Shown: piece after piece, positions 26,946-36,590 of the stretch
Layout of the letters: the number at the start of each line of letters is the position of its first letter
Numbering within the stretch: the stretch's first letter is position 1
Assembly (NCBI RefSeq): GCF_041080655.1
Contig: NZ_CP163525.1
Coordinates: 5,704,001 to 5,768,000 of the forward strand
Direction: 5' to 3'
Length of the DNA: 64,000 nucleotides
Source of the DNA: Streptomyces sp. CG4
Lineage (GTDB): Bacteria > Actinomycetota > Actinomycetes > Streptomycetales > Streptomycetaceae
Notes under the pieces: generated by a model
Seen by the model: the letters and a program-made list of their open reading frames with translations, nothing else
Told to the model about the DNA's origin: nothing
Database searches by the model: none
Translations under genes and position numbers: made by a program

Positions 26946-26985
26946 CCGTGGGTGTCGTACACGCTCCGTGGGTGTCGTACACGCT
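26946..26985. repeat. Perfect 20-bp tandem duplication upstream of a LuxR regulator gene
   Basis: CCGTGGGTGTCGTACACGCT occurs twice head-to-tail with no mismatch. Each copy contains GTGT-CGT-ACAC, a short dyad. The pair ends 53 bases before GTG 27039 and lies in the divergent region shared with the GNAT gene. Its place suggests an operator or promoter duplication. Confidence 0.7.
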
Positions 26986-27038
26986 CTTCCGGACCTTGGT
27001 TGCCCCGGCTCCGCGCGGAGCCTGGGGAAGGAGGTTTC

Positions 27039-27806
27039 GTGGTTCGTATCCGAGTCCTGGTCGTGGACGACCACCGCATCTTCGCCGAGTCGCTCGCCGC
27101 CGCTCTGGCCGCCGAGCCGGACGTGGACGTCTCCGCCGCCGGCAGTGGCCCCGCCGCGCTGCGCTGCCTGGAGCGGGCGGCCGGTGAGGGTCGCCGCTTC
27201 GACGTCCTCCTGGTCGACGCCGACCTCGGCGGCACGGTGCCCGGCACCCGCCCGGCCGTGCCCGTGCACGACGGCGACGAGGAGGGCCTGGTCGACGGGA
27301 TCTCGCTGGTCGCGGGCGTGCGCACGGCCCAGCCGGCCGTACGGACCGTCGTGCTCGCCGAGAAGGACGATCCCCGGCGGGCGGCGCTCGCGCTGCAGGC
27401 CGGTGCCTCCGGGTGGGTCGCCAAGGACTGCTCGCTGTCCCGGCTGCTGACGGTGATCCGGGGCGTGCTGCGCGACGAGACGCATCTGCCGCCCGCTCTC
27501 CTCACGGGCGTCCTGCGCGAACTCACCGCGGCCCGCCGGCACCGTACCGAGAGCGAGCGGCTGGTGGAGTCCCTCACGCCCAGGGAGCGGGAGGTGCTGC
27601 GCTGCATGGTCGCGGGGCTGGGCCGCAAGGCCGTCGCCGAGCGGCTGTTCCTCTCCCCGCACACCGTGCGCACCCATATGCAGAACGTCCTCGGCAAGCT
27701 GGGCGTCCACTCGACGCTGGCCGCCGTGGCGCTCGCCCGCCGCGCGGGGGTCGGGCCGGCCGACCTATCCGGGGATGTTGTCGAACGGGGCGGTCAACTG
27801 GCGTAG
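27039..27806 (+). CDS. LuxR/NarL-type response regulator
   Basis: The 255-residue product has an N-terminal receiver (VRIRVLVVDDHRIFAESLAA) and a C-terminal LuxR helix-turn-helix (LTPREREVLRCMVAGLGRKA, then LSPHTVRTHMQNVLGKLGVH). The Asp-containing strand is VLLVDADLGG and the conserved Lys is present (GWVAKDCSL). Between them is an insertion of about 20 residues (TVPGTRPAVPVHDGDEEGLV) not usual in NarL proteins. The switch Thr/Ser is replaced (VVLAEKDD). GTG 27039 has GGAAGGAGG 5 bases upstream. No kinase is adjacent. The 3' end overlaps the convergent MarR gene by 42 bases. Confidence 0.88.
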   Translation: MVRIRVLVVDDHRIFAESLAAALAAEPDVDVSAAGSGPAALRCLERAAGEGRRFDVLLVDADLGGTVPGTRPAVPVHDGDEEGLVDGISLVAGVRTAQPAVRTVVLAEKDDPRRAALALQAGASGWVAKDCSLSRLLTVIRGVLRDETHLPPALLTGVLRELTAARRHRTESERLVESLTPREREVLRCMVAGLGRKAVAERLFLSPHTVRTHMQNVLGKLGVHSTLAAVALARRAGVGPADLSGDVVERGGQLA

Positions 27807-28262
27807 CAGGCCCGCGAGTTCGGCGCGCTGGGCGCGGGAGAGTTCCGCGAGGATCGCTCGCTCCTGCTCCAGCAGGCCCGCCAGCGCCTGGTCCGCGCGG
27901 TCCCGGCCGGTGTCGGTCAGCCGGACCAGCACGCCCCGCCGGTCACTCGGGTCGGGCAGCCGCTCCACCAGGCCCTTCTTGGCCAGCCGGTCGATGCGGT
28001 TGGTCATCGTGCCCGAGGTGACCAGGGTCTGTGTCAGCAGCTGGCCGGGCGAGAGCTGATACGGCGTGCCGGCGCGCCGCAGCGCGGTCAGCACATCGAA
28101 CTCCCACGGCTCCAGCTGATGCTCGGCGAAGGCGAGCCGGCGCGCACGGTCCAGATGCCGGGCCAGTCGGCTCACCCGGCTGAGCACTTCCAGCGGCTCG
28201 ACGTCGAGGTCCGGACGTTCCCGGCGCCACGCTGCGACCAGCCGATCGACCTCGTCCTCCAT
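27765..28262 (-). CDS. MarR-family transcriptional regulator
   Basis: The 165-residue winged-helix repressor has its DNA-reading helix in LLTQTLVTSGTMTNRIDRL and the wing in KKGLVERLPDPSDRRGVLVR. The N-terminal dimerisation helix (LSRVSRLARHLDRARRLAFA) is typical. It is divergent from the methyltransferase gene across about 90 bases that contain two adjacent near-palindromes (28294-28325). It therefore probably represses itself and that gene. The ligand is unknown. Confidence 0.9.
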   Translation of the reverse strand: MEDEVDRLVAAWRRERPDLDVEPLEVLSRVSRLARHLDRARRLAFAEHQLEPWEFDVLTALRRAGTPYQLSPGQLLTQTLVTSGTMTNRIDRLAKKGLVERLPDPSDRRGVLVRLTDTGRDRADQALAGLLEQERAILAELSRAQRAELAGLLRQLTAPFDNIPG

Positions 28263-28293
28263 GGAGATCAGTGTAGTGGTTGTGTCGACATGA

Positions 28294-28325
28294 AGTCTCT
28301 TGATGTCGAGTCTCTTGACATCGAG
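28294..28325. promoter_or_regulatory. Probable MarR operator, two abutting copies
   Basis: AGTCTCTTGAYRTCGAG occurs at 28294-28310 and again at 28309-28325, offset by 15 bases with 15 of 17 positions equal. Each core TCTTGA-N2-TCGAGA/T is a near-palindrome of the size MarR dimers bind. It lies between the divergent MarR and methyltransferase starts. Confidence 0.65.
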
Positions 28326-28351
28326 ATATCTGGGCGGGGAAAGTGGCAGAC

Positions 28352-29164
28352 ATGACGAACGCCATCTGGGATCCCGGTCAGTACCTGCGGCACGCCGATC
28401 ACCGGGCCCGTCCCTTCGCCGATCTCCTCGCCCGCGTCCCGGGCCTGCCCGCGCAGGCGCCCCGCATCGCCGACCTCGGCTGCGGCCCGGGCAATGTCAC
28501 CGTCCAGCTCACCGAACGCTGGCCCGCCGCCCGTGTCACCGGCTACGACAACTCGCCCGAGATGCTCGACCGGGCCCACACCCAGTACGAGGGCCCCACC
28601 GCCGGGGGCGGCCGGCTGGACTTCGCTCACGCCGACGTCCGTACCTGGACGCCCGAGGAGCCGTACGACCTGATCGTCTCCAACGCCACGCTCCAGTGGG
28701 TGCCGGGGCACGCCGACCGCTTCGCCGACTGGATCGCCGGCCTCGCGCCCGGCGGCACCTTCGCCTTCCAGGTGCCCGACAACATCGACGCCCCGCTGCA
28801 CGCCCTGATGCGCGAACTCGCCGGCACCCCGCGCTGGAAGTCCCGCCTCGCCGACGTCCTGCGCCACACCGACTCGGTGCACACCCCCGGCGCCTATCTG
28901 GACCGCCTCGCGCGCCTCGGCTGCGCGACCGACGTGTGGCAGACCACGTATCTGCACGTCCTGCGGGGCGAGGACCCGGTCCTGGACTGGGTGAAGGGGA
29001 CCGGTCTGCGGCCCGCCCTGACCGCGCTCGCCGACGACCCCGAGGCGCGGGACGCGTTCCTCGCCGAGTACCGGGACCTGCTGCGGCAGGCCTACCCGAG
29101 CGCGCCGTACGGCACGGTCATGCCGTTCCGCCGGCTGTTCGCGGTCGCCGTGAAGGAGGCCTGA
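28352..29164 (+). CDS. tam: Trans-aconitate 2-methyltransferase
   Basis: The 270-residue class I SAM methyltransferase has SAM loop ADLGCGPGNVTVQL, acidic strand TGYDNSPEMLDRA and IVSNATLQWVPGHADRF, which match Tam. In E. coli this cytosolic enzyme methylates trans-aconitate, an inhibitor formed from the citrate-cycle intermediate cis-aconitate. ATG 28352 is favoured because GGGGAAAG lies about 9 bases upstream; GTG 28343 is also open. The following glyoxalase-like gene starts 2 bases after its stop. Confidence 0.88.
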   Translation: MTNAIWDPGQYLRHADHRARPFADLLARVPGLPAQAPRIADLGCGPGNVTVQLTERWPAARVTGYDNSPEMLDRAHTQYEGPTAGGGRLDFAHADVRTWTPEEPYDLIVSNATLQWVPGHADRFADWIAGLAPGGTFAFQVPDNIDAPLHALMRELAGTPRWKSRLADVLRHTDSVHTPGAYLDRLARLGCATDVWQTTYLHVLRGEDPVLDWVKGTGLRPALTALADDPEARDAFLAEYRDLLRQAYPSAPYGTVMPFRRLFAVAVKEA

Positions 29165-29166
29165 GG

Positions 29167-29583
29167 ATGCCGGCCGCGGTCAATCATGTGCAGCTGGCGG
29201 CGCCACCCGGGTCCGAGCCGGCCCTTCGGTCGTACTACGTCGACGTCCTCGGCATGACCGAGATCCCCAAGCCGCCAGTACTGGCCGCGCGCGGCGGCTG
29301 CTGGTTCCAGGCCGGTGCCGTCCAGCTCCACCTCGGCATCGAGGACGCCCCCGCCGGAGGCGGAAAATGTCACTTCAGACCGGCCAAGAAGGCGCACCCG
29401 GGGCTGCGGGTGACGGACATCGAGGCGTACGCGACCCGGCTGACCTCGCTCGGCGCCCCGGTGACCTGGGGCGACAACCTCCCCGGCCATCTGCGCTTCT
29501 ACTCGCAGGACCCGGTGGGCAACCGGCTGGAGTTCCTGGAGCCGGTTTCGAGCCCCAGTCGCCTGCCTACCTCTGCTCGGTGA
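29167..29583 (+). CDS. VOC-superfamily (glyoxalase/bleomycin-resistance-like) protein
   Basis: The 138-residue cytosolic protein has the vicinal-oxygen-chelate fold. NHVQLAAPPGSE provides the first metal His, VQLHLGIEDAP the second and NRLEFLEPV the terminal Glu. The substrate is not predictable. The last 11 residues (SSPSRLPTSAR) run past the normal end of the fold and overlap an antitoxin relic on the other strand. The original stop may have been lost in a deletion. Gap to tam is 2 bases, so it is co-transcribed and under the same MarR control. Confidence 0.85.
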   Translation: MPAAVNHVQLAAPPGSEPALRSYYVDVLGMTEIPKPPVLAARGGCWFQAGAVQLHLGIEDAPAGGGKCHFRPAKKAHPGLRVTDIEAYATRLTSLGAPVTWGDNLPGHLRFYSQDPVGNRLEFLEPVSSPSRLPTSAR

Positions 29584-29668
29584 GAGCGATGGTCTCGCGG
29601 CTGTGGGCCACACGGCGGACCAGGTCGCCGAGCGGGGAACGGGCTGCGCTGATCGCGATCCGCGTCAT
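29567..29668 (-). pseudogene. Truncated prevent-host-death (Phd/YefM) antitoxin remnant
   Basis: A 33-codon minus-strand frame, ATG 29668 to TAG 29567, reads MTRIAISAARSPLGDLVRRV and then AHSRETIALTEQR. This is the N-terminal DNA-binding segment of Phd/YefM antitoxins, which normally run to about 80-90 residues. The frame stops where the family would continue with a Gly-rich turn, and no toxin gene is adjacent. The fragment overlaps the 3' end of the VOC gene. It is too short to hold the toxin-neutralising part. Confidence 0.6.
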
Positions 29669-29729
29669 GCGGCCATGATTCCGCAGGTGAGTACAAGTCC
29701 CCCCTCAGCGGCACCTTTTCCGGTGAACC

Positions 29730-30407
29730 TCAGCTCTTCCTGTGCCCTATCAACCGCGGCTTCGGCTCCAAGCCGTCCAGCCCGTGCCACGCCAGGTTGA
29801 CCAGGTGCGCCGCCACCTCCGCCTTCTTCGGGCGGCGTACGTCCAGCCACCACTGCCCGGTCAGCGCGACCATGCCGACCAGCGCCTGGGCGTACAGCGG
29901 GGCGAGCTTCGGGTCGAAGCCGCGGGACTTGAACTCGCGGCCCAGGATGTCCTCCACCTGCGTGGCGATGTCCGAGATCAGCGAGGCGAAGGAGCCCGTG
30001 GACTGGGGAATGGGGGAGTCGCGGACCAGGATGCGGAAGCCGTCCGTGTACTCCTCGATGTAGTCGAGGAGCGCGAAGGCCGCCTGTTCGCACAGCTCGC
30101 GCGGATGGCCGGCGGTCAGGCTGCTCGTCACCATGTCCAGCAGGCGCCGCATCTCGCGGTCGACCACCACCGCGTACAAGCCCTCCTTGCCGCCGAAGTG
30201 CTCGTACACCACCGGCTTGGACACCCCGGCCTTGGCCGCGATCTCCTCCACCGAGGTGCCCTCGAAACCCTTCGCCGCGAAGAGGGTGCGACCGATCTCC
30301 AGCAACTGCTGGCGGCGCTCGGCGCCGGTCATACGGGTCCGGCGGGTCCGCCGCGGTTTGTCGGTGCTGGAGGTGCTGCTGGAGTCGGTCGCCACGGCGT
30401 CAATCAT
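29730..30407 (-). CDS. TetR-family regulator, likely controlling the adjacent desaturase
   Basis: The 225-residue repressor carries a helix-turn-helix near residues 45-65 (TSVEEIAAKAGVSKPVVYEH, then FGGKEGLYAVVVDREM) and an all-helical ligand domain. An N-terminal Ser/Thr/Arg-rich tail of about 25 residues precedes the fold. ATG 30407 overlaps the desaturase stop by 4 bases, so the two are co-translated, desaturase first. Palindromes of TetR type stand in the desaturase promoter (31489-31515), consistent with autoregulation in response to a fatty acyl ligand. Confidence 0.9.
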   Translation of the reverse strand: MIDAVATDSSSTSSTDKPRRTRRTRMTGAERRQQLLEIGRTLFAAKGFEGTSVEEIAAKAGVSKPVVYEHFGGKEGLYAVVVDREMRRLLDMVTSSLTAGHPRELCEQAAFALLDYIEEYTDGFRILVRDSPIPQSTGSFASLISDIATQVEDILGREFKSRGFDPKLAPLYAQALVGMVALTGQWWLDVRRPKKAEVAAHLVNLAWHGLDGLEPKPRLIGHRKS

Positions 30408-31411
30408 GCCGTCTCGGCGCCCACCTTCCGGCGCCGGGAGCCGTCATCCGGGGTGTTACGGCGCGAATCGATACGCGAGCGTGACGGCCAGCGCACGTCG
30501 TACGCCCAGCCGAGCAGCTCGAAGATCCGGATGAAGCGGGCCGAGGAGTCGATCTGGCCGCGCATCACCCCGTGCCGCGCCGAGGTCGGGTCGGCGTGGT
30601 GCAGGTTGTGCCACGACTCGCCGCACGACAGCACCGCCAGCCACCACACGTTGCCCGAACGGTCCCGCGACTTGAACGGCCGCTTGCCCACCGCATGGCA
30701 GATCGAGTTGATCGACCATGTCACATGGTGCAGCAGCGCCACTCGTACGAGTGAACCCCAGAAGAACGCGGTGACCGCGCCCCACCAGGACATGGTCACC
30801 AGACCGCCGATCAGCGGCGGCAGACCCAGGGAGAGAGCCGTCCAGTAGACGAACTGGCGGGAGATGGTCCGGATCGCCGGGTCCTTGATCAGATCCGGTG
30901 CGTACTTGTCCTGCGGGGTCTGCTCCTCGTCGAACATCCAGCCGATGTGAGCCCACCACAGGCCCTTCATCAGCGCCGGGACCGTCTCCCCGAACCGCCA
31001 CGGAGAGTGCGGGTCACCCTCCGCGTCGGAGAACTTGTGGTGCTTGCGGTGATCGGCCACCCAGCGCACCAGGGGACCCTCGACCGCCAGCGAGCCCATG
31101 ATCGCCAGTGCGATCCGCAGGGGCCGCTTGGCCTTGAACGAACCATGGGTGAAGTACCGGTGGAAACCGATCGTGATGCCGTGGCATCCCAGGTAGTAGA
31201 AGAAGACCAGCAGGCCCACATCGAGCCAGCTCACCCCCCAGCCCCAGGCCAGCGGCACAGCCGCCACGAGTGCCAGGAACGGCACGGTGATGAACAGGAG
31301 CAGCGTGATCTGCTCGATCGAACGCTTCTGCTCGCCACCCAGCGTGGCGGAGGGGTAGGGCGTGTCGTTGGCCTTGGGCGCTTCTTCGATCACATCGGAA
31401 CTGGAGGTCAT
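30404..31411 (-). CDS. Membrane acyl-CoA delta-9 fatty acid desaturase
   Basis: The 335-residue di-iron membrane enzyme inserts a double bond into acyl chains to adjust membrane fluidity. The three His boxes are visible: HRYFTH near residue 85, HRKHHK near 122 and HNLHH near 258. Two hydrophobic hairpins flank them (LLLFITVPFLALVAAVPLAW; FVYWTALSLGLPPLIGGLV). ATG 31411 has GGAG nearby. It heads a two-gene transcript with the TetR regulator. Confidence 0.92.
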   Translation of the reverse strand: MTSSSDVIEEAPKANDTPYPSATLGGEQKRSIEQITLLLFITVPFLALVAAVPLAWGWGVSWLDVGLLVFFYYLGCHGITIGFHRYFTHGSFKAKRPLRIALAIMGSLAVEGPLVRWVADHRKHHKFSDAEGDPHSPWRFGETVPALMKGLWWAHIGWMFDEEQTPQDKYAPDLIKDPAIRTISRQFVYWTALSLGLPPLIGGLVTMSWWGAVTAFFWGSLVRVALLHHVTWSINSICHAVGKRPFKSRDRSGNVWWLAVLSCGESWHNLHHADPTSARHGVMRGQIDSSARFIRIFELLGWAYDVRWPSRSRIDSRRNTPDDGSRRRKVGAETA

Positions 31412-31488
31412 GCGCGTCCCCTGTGGGGTCGAGGGTCGGGGCAGATGCCGGGCCGCCGGAACGGGACGGGAAGCGAGCGGTACTTCCC

Positions 31489-31515
31489 TACGGTTCCGTA
31501 ACCTACGGCGACGTA
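31489..31515. promoter_or_regulatory. Probable TetR operator ahead of the desaturase gene
   Basis: Two dyads of the form TACG-N4-CGTA lie in tandem, TACGGTTCCGTA (31489-31500, fully symmetric) and TACGGCGACGTA (31504-31515), 15 bases centre to centre. They lie about 80-105 bases upstream of the desaturase start and within the 303-base divergent gap to ppc, which has no other evident gene. Confidence 0.6.
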
Positions 31516-31714
31516 AGTATGGCAGCGTGGCGTGCGGCGGCAAGAGCCCCAGACCCTGCGCGTCCACATGGCCACCTATCCTTGGTCTCGGTCGGACAGC
31601 GCGGTCCGCTGAAGTTTCCTTCCCGGACGCTCCGGCCCGTATGCGGCGCCCGCCGCCTGCCGGCCGGCCGGGTTCCCTCCTAGTCGAGCTTCAACACTGC
31701 AAGGAGCCGCACCT

Positions 31715-34447
<2,733 letters not shown>

Positions 34448-34465
34448 CACCCACCACACCAAGAA

Positions 34466-34501
34466 GGGTGCCCCCGAGGTCGTACGACCCCGGGGGCACC
34501 C
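34466..34501. terminator. Bidirectional stem-loop between ppc and the convergent membrane gene
   Basis: GGGTGCCCCCG pairs with CGGGGGCACCC around an inner palindrome GGTCGTACGACC, with one mismatch. It lies 18 bases after the ppc stop and 10 before the stop of the opposing gene, so it can serve both. Confidence 0.85.
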
Positions 34502-34511
34502 CCGTCTCCGG

Positions 34512-35009
34512 CTACTGCAAGGCCACGAAAGCCGCCGTCAGCAGCCCCACGCCGGAAAGCCCCAGCACCCACGCCACCCGCGTCAGCCGCATCCCGCCCG
34601 CCACCACCACCGAAGCCAGCAGCAGCGCCCCGCCCAGCGGCACCCAGGCGTACAGGATCCCCGCCGGCCCCGAACGCACCGCGTCCGACGTACCCGGCTT
34701 CAAAACGACGTCGTACGTCTGCCCCTCACGCACCGCCACGGACTTCGTGAGCTCCACACGCGCGCGTGCCCGGGCTCCTTCCGACGTCGGCGTGAACGGC
34801 CCCGTACAGGTGCCCCCGGCACACCGCGTCACCCGCACCGTGCCGGCCTCCCGCCCCTTCGCCAGCATCACGTGCTGCGCGGTTCCCCAGGAACCCCACA
34901 CCCCGGCGAACAGGATCAGCGCGGCGACCGTGCCCATCGCCGCGACCCGCCCGAACCGCAGAGCGGTCACGGAAGCGCGACGAGCGGAGGCGGAGGCTGT
35001 GGCAGGCAT
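34512..35009 (-). CDS. Hypothetical two-helix membrane protein with extracytoplasmic domain
   Basis: The 165-residue product has a helix at about 22-43 (VAAMGTVAALILFAGVWGSW). An exported domain of about 75 residues follows, with two cysteines (VTRCAGGTCTGPF). A helical hairpin ends the protein (YAWVPLGGALLLASVVVAGG; VAWVLGLSGVGLLTAAFVAL). ATG 35009 is used; GTG 35036 is also in frame. TTGACC sits about 35-45 bases upstream of the ATG, so the transcript may be nearly leaderless. The family is unknown. Confidence 0.6.
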   Translation of the reverse strand: MPATASASARRASVTALRFGRVAAMGTVAALILFAGVWGSWGTAQHVMLAKGREAGTVRVTRCAGGTCTGPFTPTSEGARARARVELTKSVAVREGQTYDVVLKPGTSDAVRSGPAGILYAWVPLGGALLLASVVVAGGMRLTRVAWVLGLSGVGLLTAAFVALQ

Positions 35010-35073
35010 GGCCGGGATCATTGGCCATACGGCCACGACCGGTCAACTCGCCCGGGAGCCAAAGCCGTACAAG

Positions 35074-35131
35074 TCACGAGTTGTACGGGCCAGATCAGGA
35101 GTTGTACGCGCCGGGGGTCAGGAGTTGTACG
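35074..35131 (-). repeat. Three near-identical 14-bp units at and after the pth stop
   Basis: TCASGAGTTGTACG occurs at 35074, 35095 and 35118. The last copy is the final four codons and stop of pth (read on the minus strand, CGTACAACTCCTGA). The two further copies downstream repeat the gene's 3' end, spaced 21 and 23 bases apart. Confidence 0.75.
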
Positions 35132-35723
35132 TGCTCTGTGCCCGCTCCAGGCCCTCGATCACCAAAGACTCCACCGCGTCCGCCGCACGGTCCACGAAGT
35201 AGTCGAGCTCCTTGCGCTCCGCCGACGAGAAATCCTTCAGCACGAAATCCGCGACCTGCATACGGCCCGGCGGCCGGCCGATCCCGAACCGCACCCGGTG
35301 ATAGTCCGCACCCATCGCCTTCGTCATCGACTTCAGACCGTTGTGCCCGTTGTCACCGCCGCCCAGCTTCAGCCGCAGCACCCCGTAGTCGATGTCCAGT
35401 TCGTCGTGCACGGCCACGATGTTCGCCACCGGCACCTTGTAGAAGTCCTTCAACGCGTTCACCGGACCACCGGACAGATTCATGTACGACATCGGCTTCG
35501 CCAGGATCACCCGCCGGCTGGCCGGGCCCGCCGGACCGATCCGCCCCTCCAGCACCTGCGCCTGCGCCTTGCCCGCCCGCTTGAACTTCCCCCCGATCCG
35601 CTCGGCGAGCAGGTCCGCCACCATGAAACCGACGTTGTGCCGGTTCATGGCGTACTCCGGCCCGGGATTCCCGAGCCCGACGATCAGCCAGGGGTCACCG
35701 CTGGCGGGGGTGGTCACGTCCAT
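35118..35723 (-). CDS. pth: Peptidyl-tRNA hydrolase
   Basis: The 201-residue cytosolic esterase frees peptides from prematurely released peptidyl-tRNA. Motifs present are IVGLGNPGPEYAMNRHNVGF (catalytic His in RHN), KPMSYMNLSGGPV, VHDELDIDYG and GGGDNGHNGLKS. The ATG at 35723 has a close GGAGA ribosome site. It follows rplY on the minus strand, as in many actinobacteria. Confidence 0.96.
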   Translation of the reverse strand: MDVTTPASGDPWLIVGLGNPGPEYAMNRHNVGFMVADLLAERIGGKFKRAGKAQAQVLEGRIGPAGPASRRVILAKPMSYMNLSGGPVNALKDFYKVPVANIVAVHDELDIDYGVLRLKLGGGDNGHNGLKSMTKAMGADYHRVRFGIGRPPGRMQVADFVLKDFSSAERKELDYFVDRAADAVESLVIEGLERAQSTYNS

Positions 35724-35798
35724 GTCTCCTTGATACGCGCCAGCCGCTGCCCCCGGAGAGGGAAGCAGCGGCTGAACAGCCGATGACGACGGGGAGGA

Positions 35799-36392
35799 TC
35801 AGGCCTCCGCCGCCTCCTCGCCCGCGGCCTCCTCGCCCGCGGCCTCCTCGGCCTGGGCCTGCAGGACCTGCAGAACGACGGCGTCCGCGTCCACGGCCAG
35901 GGTCGCACCCTTCGGCAGGGCGATGTCCTTCGCGAGGACGGAGGCACCGGCCTCCAGACCCTCGACGGAGACCGTGACGGCCTCGGGGATGTGCGTGGCC
36001 TCGGCCTCGACCGGCAGCGTGTTCAGGACGTGCTCCAGCAGGTTGCCACCCGGGGCCAGCTCGCCCTCGGTGTGCACCGGAATCTCGACCGTGACCTTCT
36101 CGCCACGCTTGACCAGCAGCAGGTCCACGTGCTCCAGGAAGCCCTTGATCGCGTCACGCTGGACGGCCTTCGGGATCGCCAGCTCGTTGGTCTTGCCGTC
36201 GATGTCCAGGGAGATCAGGACGTTCGGCGTACGCAGCGCCAGCGTCAGGTCGTGACCCGGCAGGGTCAGGTGCACCGGCTCGGTGCCGTGGCCGTAGAGA
36301 ACAACCGGAACCTTGTTTTCACGGCGGATGCGACGGGCCGCACCCTTGCCGAACTCGGTACGGGTCTCGGCGGCGAGCTTCACCTCGGACAT
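35799..36392 (-). CDS. rplY: 50S ribosomal protein L25, long (Ctc) form
   Basis: The 197-residue L25/Ctc protein binds 5S rRNA. The N-terminal L25 domain (ETRTEFGKGAARRIRRENKV, then VPVVLYGHGTEPVHL) is followed by the TL5/Ctc C-terminal beta domain. The last 14 residues are an acidic tail made of a GEEAA repeat, encoded by a 15-base DNA repeat (35812-35841 and partial). ATG 36392 has GAGGAG 8 bases upstream. It is transcribed toward pth. Confidence 0.95.
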   Translation of the reverse strand: MSEVKLAAETRTEFGKGAARRIRRENKVPVVLYGHGTEPVHLTLPGHDLTLALRTPNVLISLDIDGKTNELAIPKAVQRDAIKGFLEHVDLLLVKRGEKVTVEIPVHTEGELAPGGNLLEHVLNTLPVEAEATHIPEAVTVSVEGLEAGASVLAKDIALPKGATLAVDADAVVLQVLQAQAEEAAGEEAAGEEAAEA

Positions 36393-36590
36393 ATCGATCA
36401 CTCCTCGCAGGAACGGAACGGACGTGGTCACCCGGCCACGAACGGCCTGCTACGAAGAGCGCGTCGATAACGGACCGCCGTACACACGCGTACGGCCTCC
36501 CTCGCCGAGCAACTTCGCCAGTTTACTCGGACAGGGAGGCCGCACCCAAAAGGATCTTCCGCTACCTCACCAAGAGAGGTCGCAGAATCC

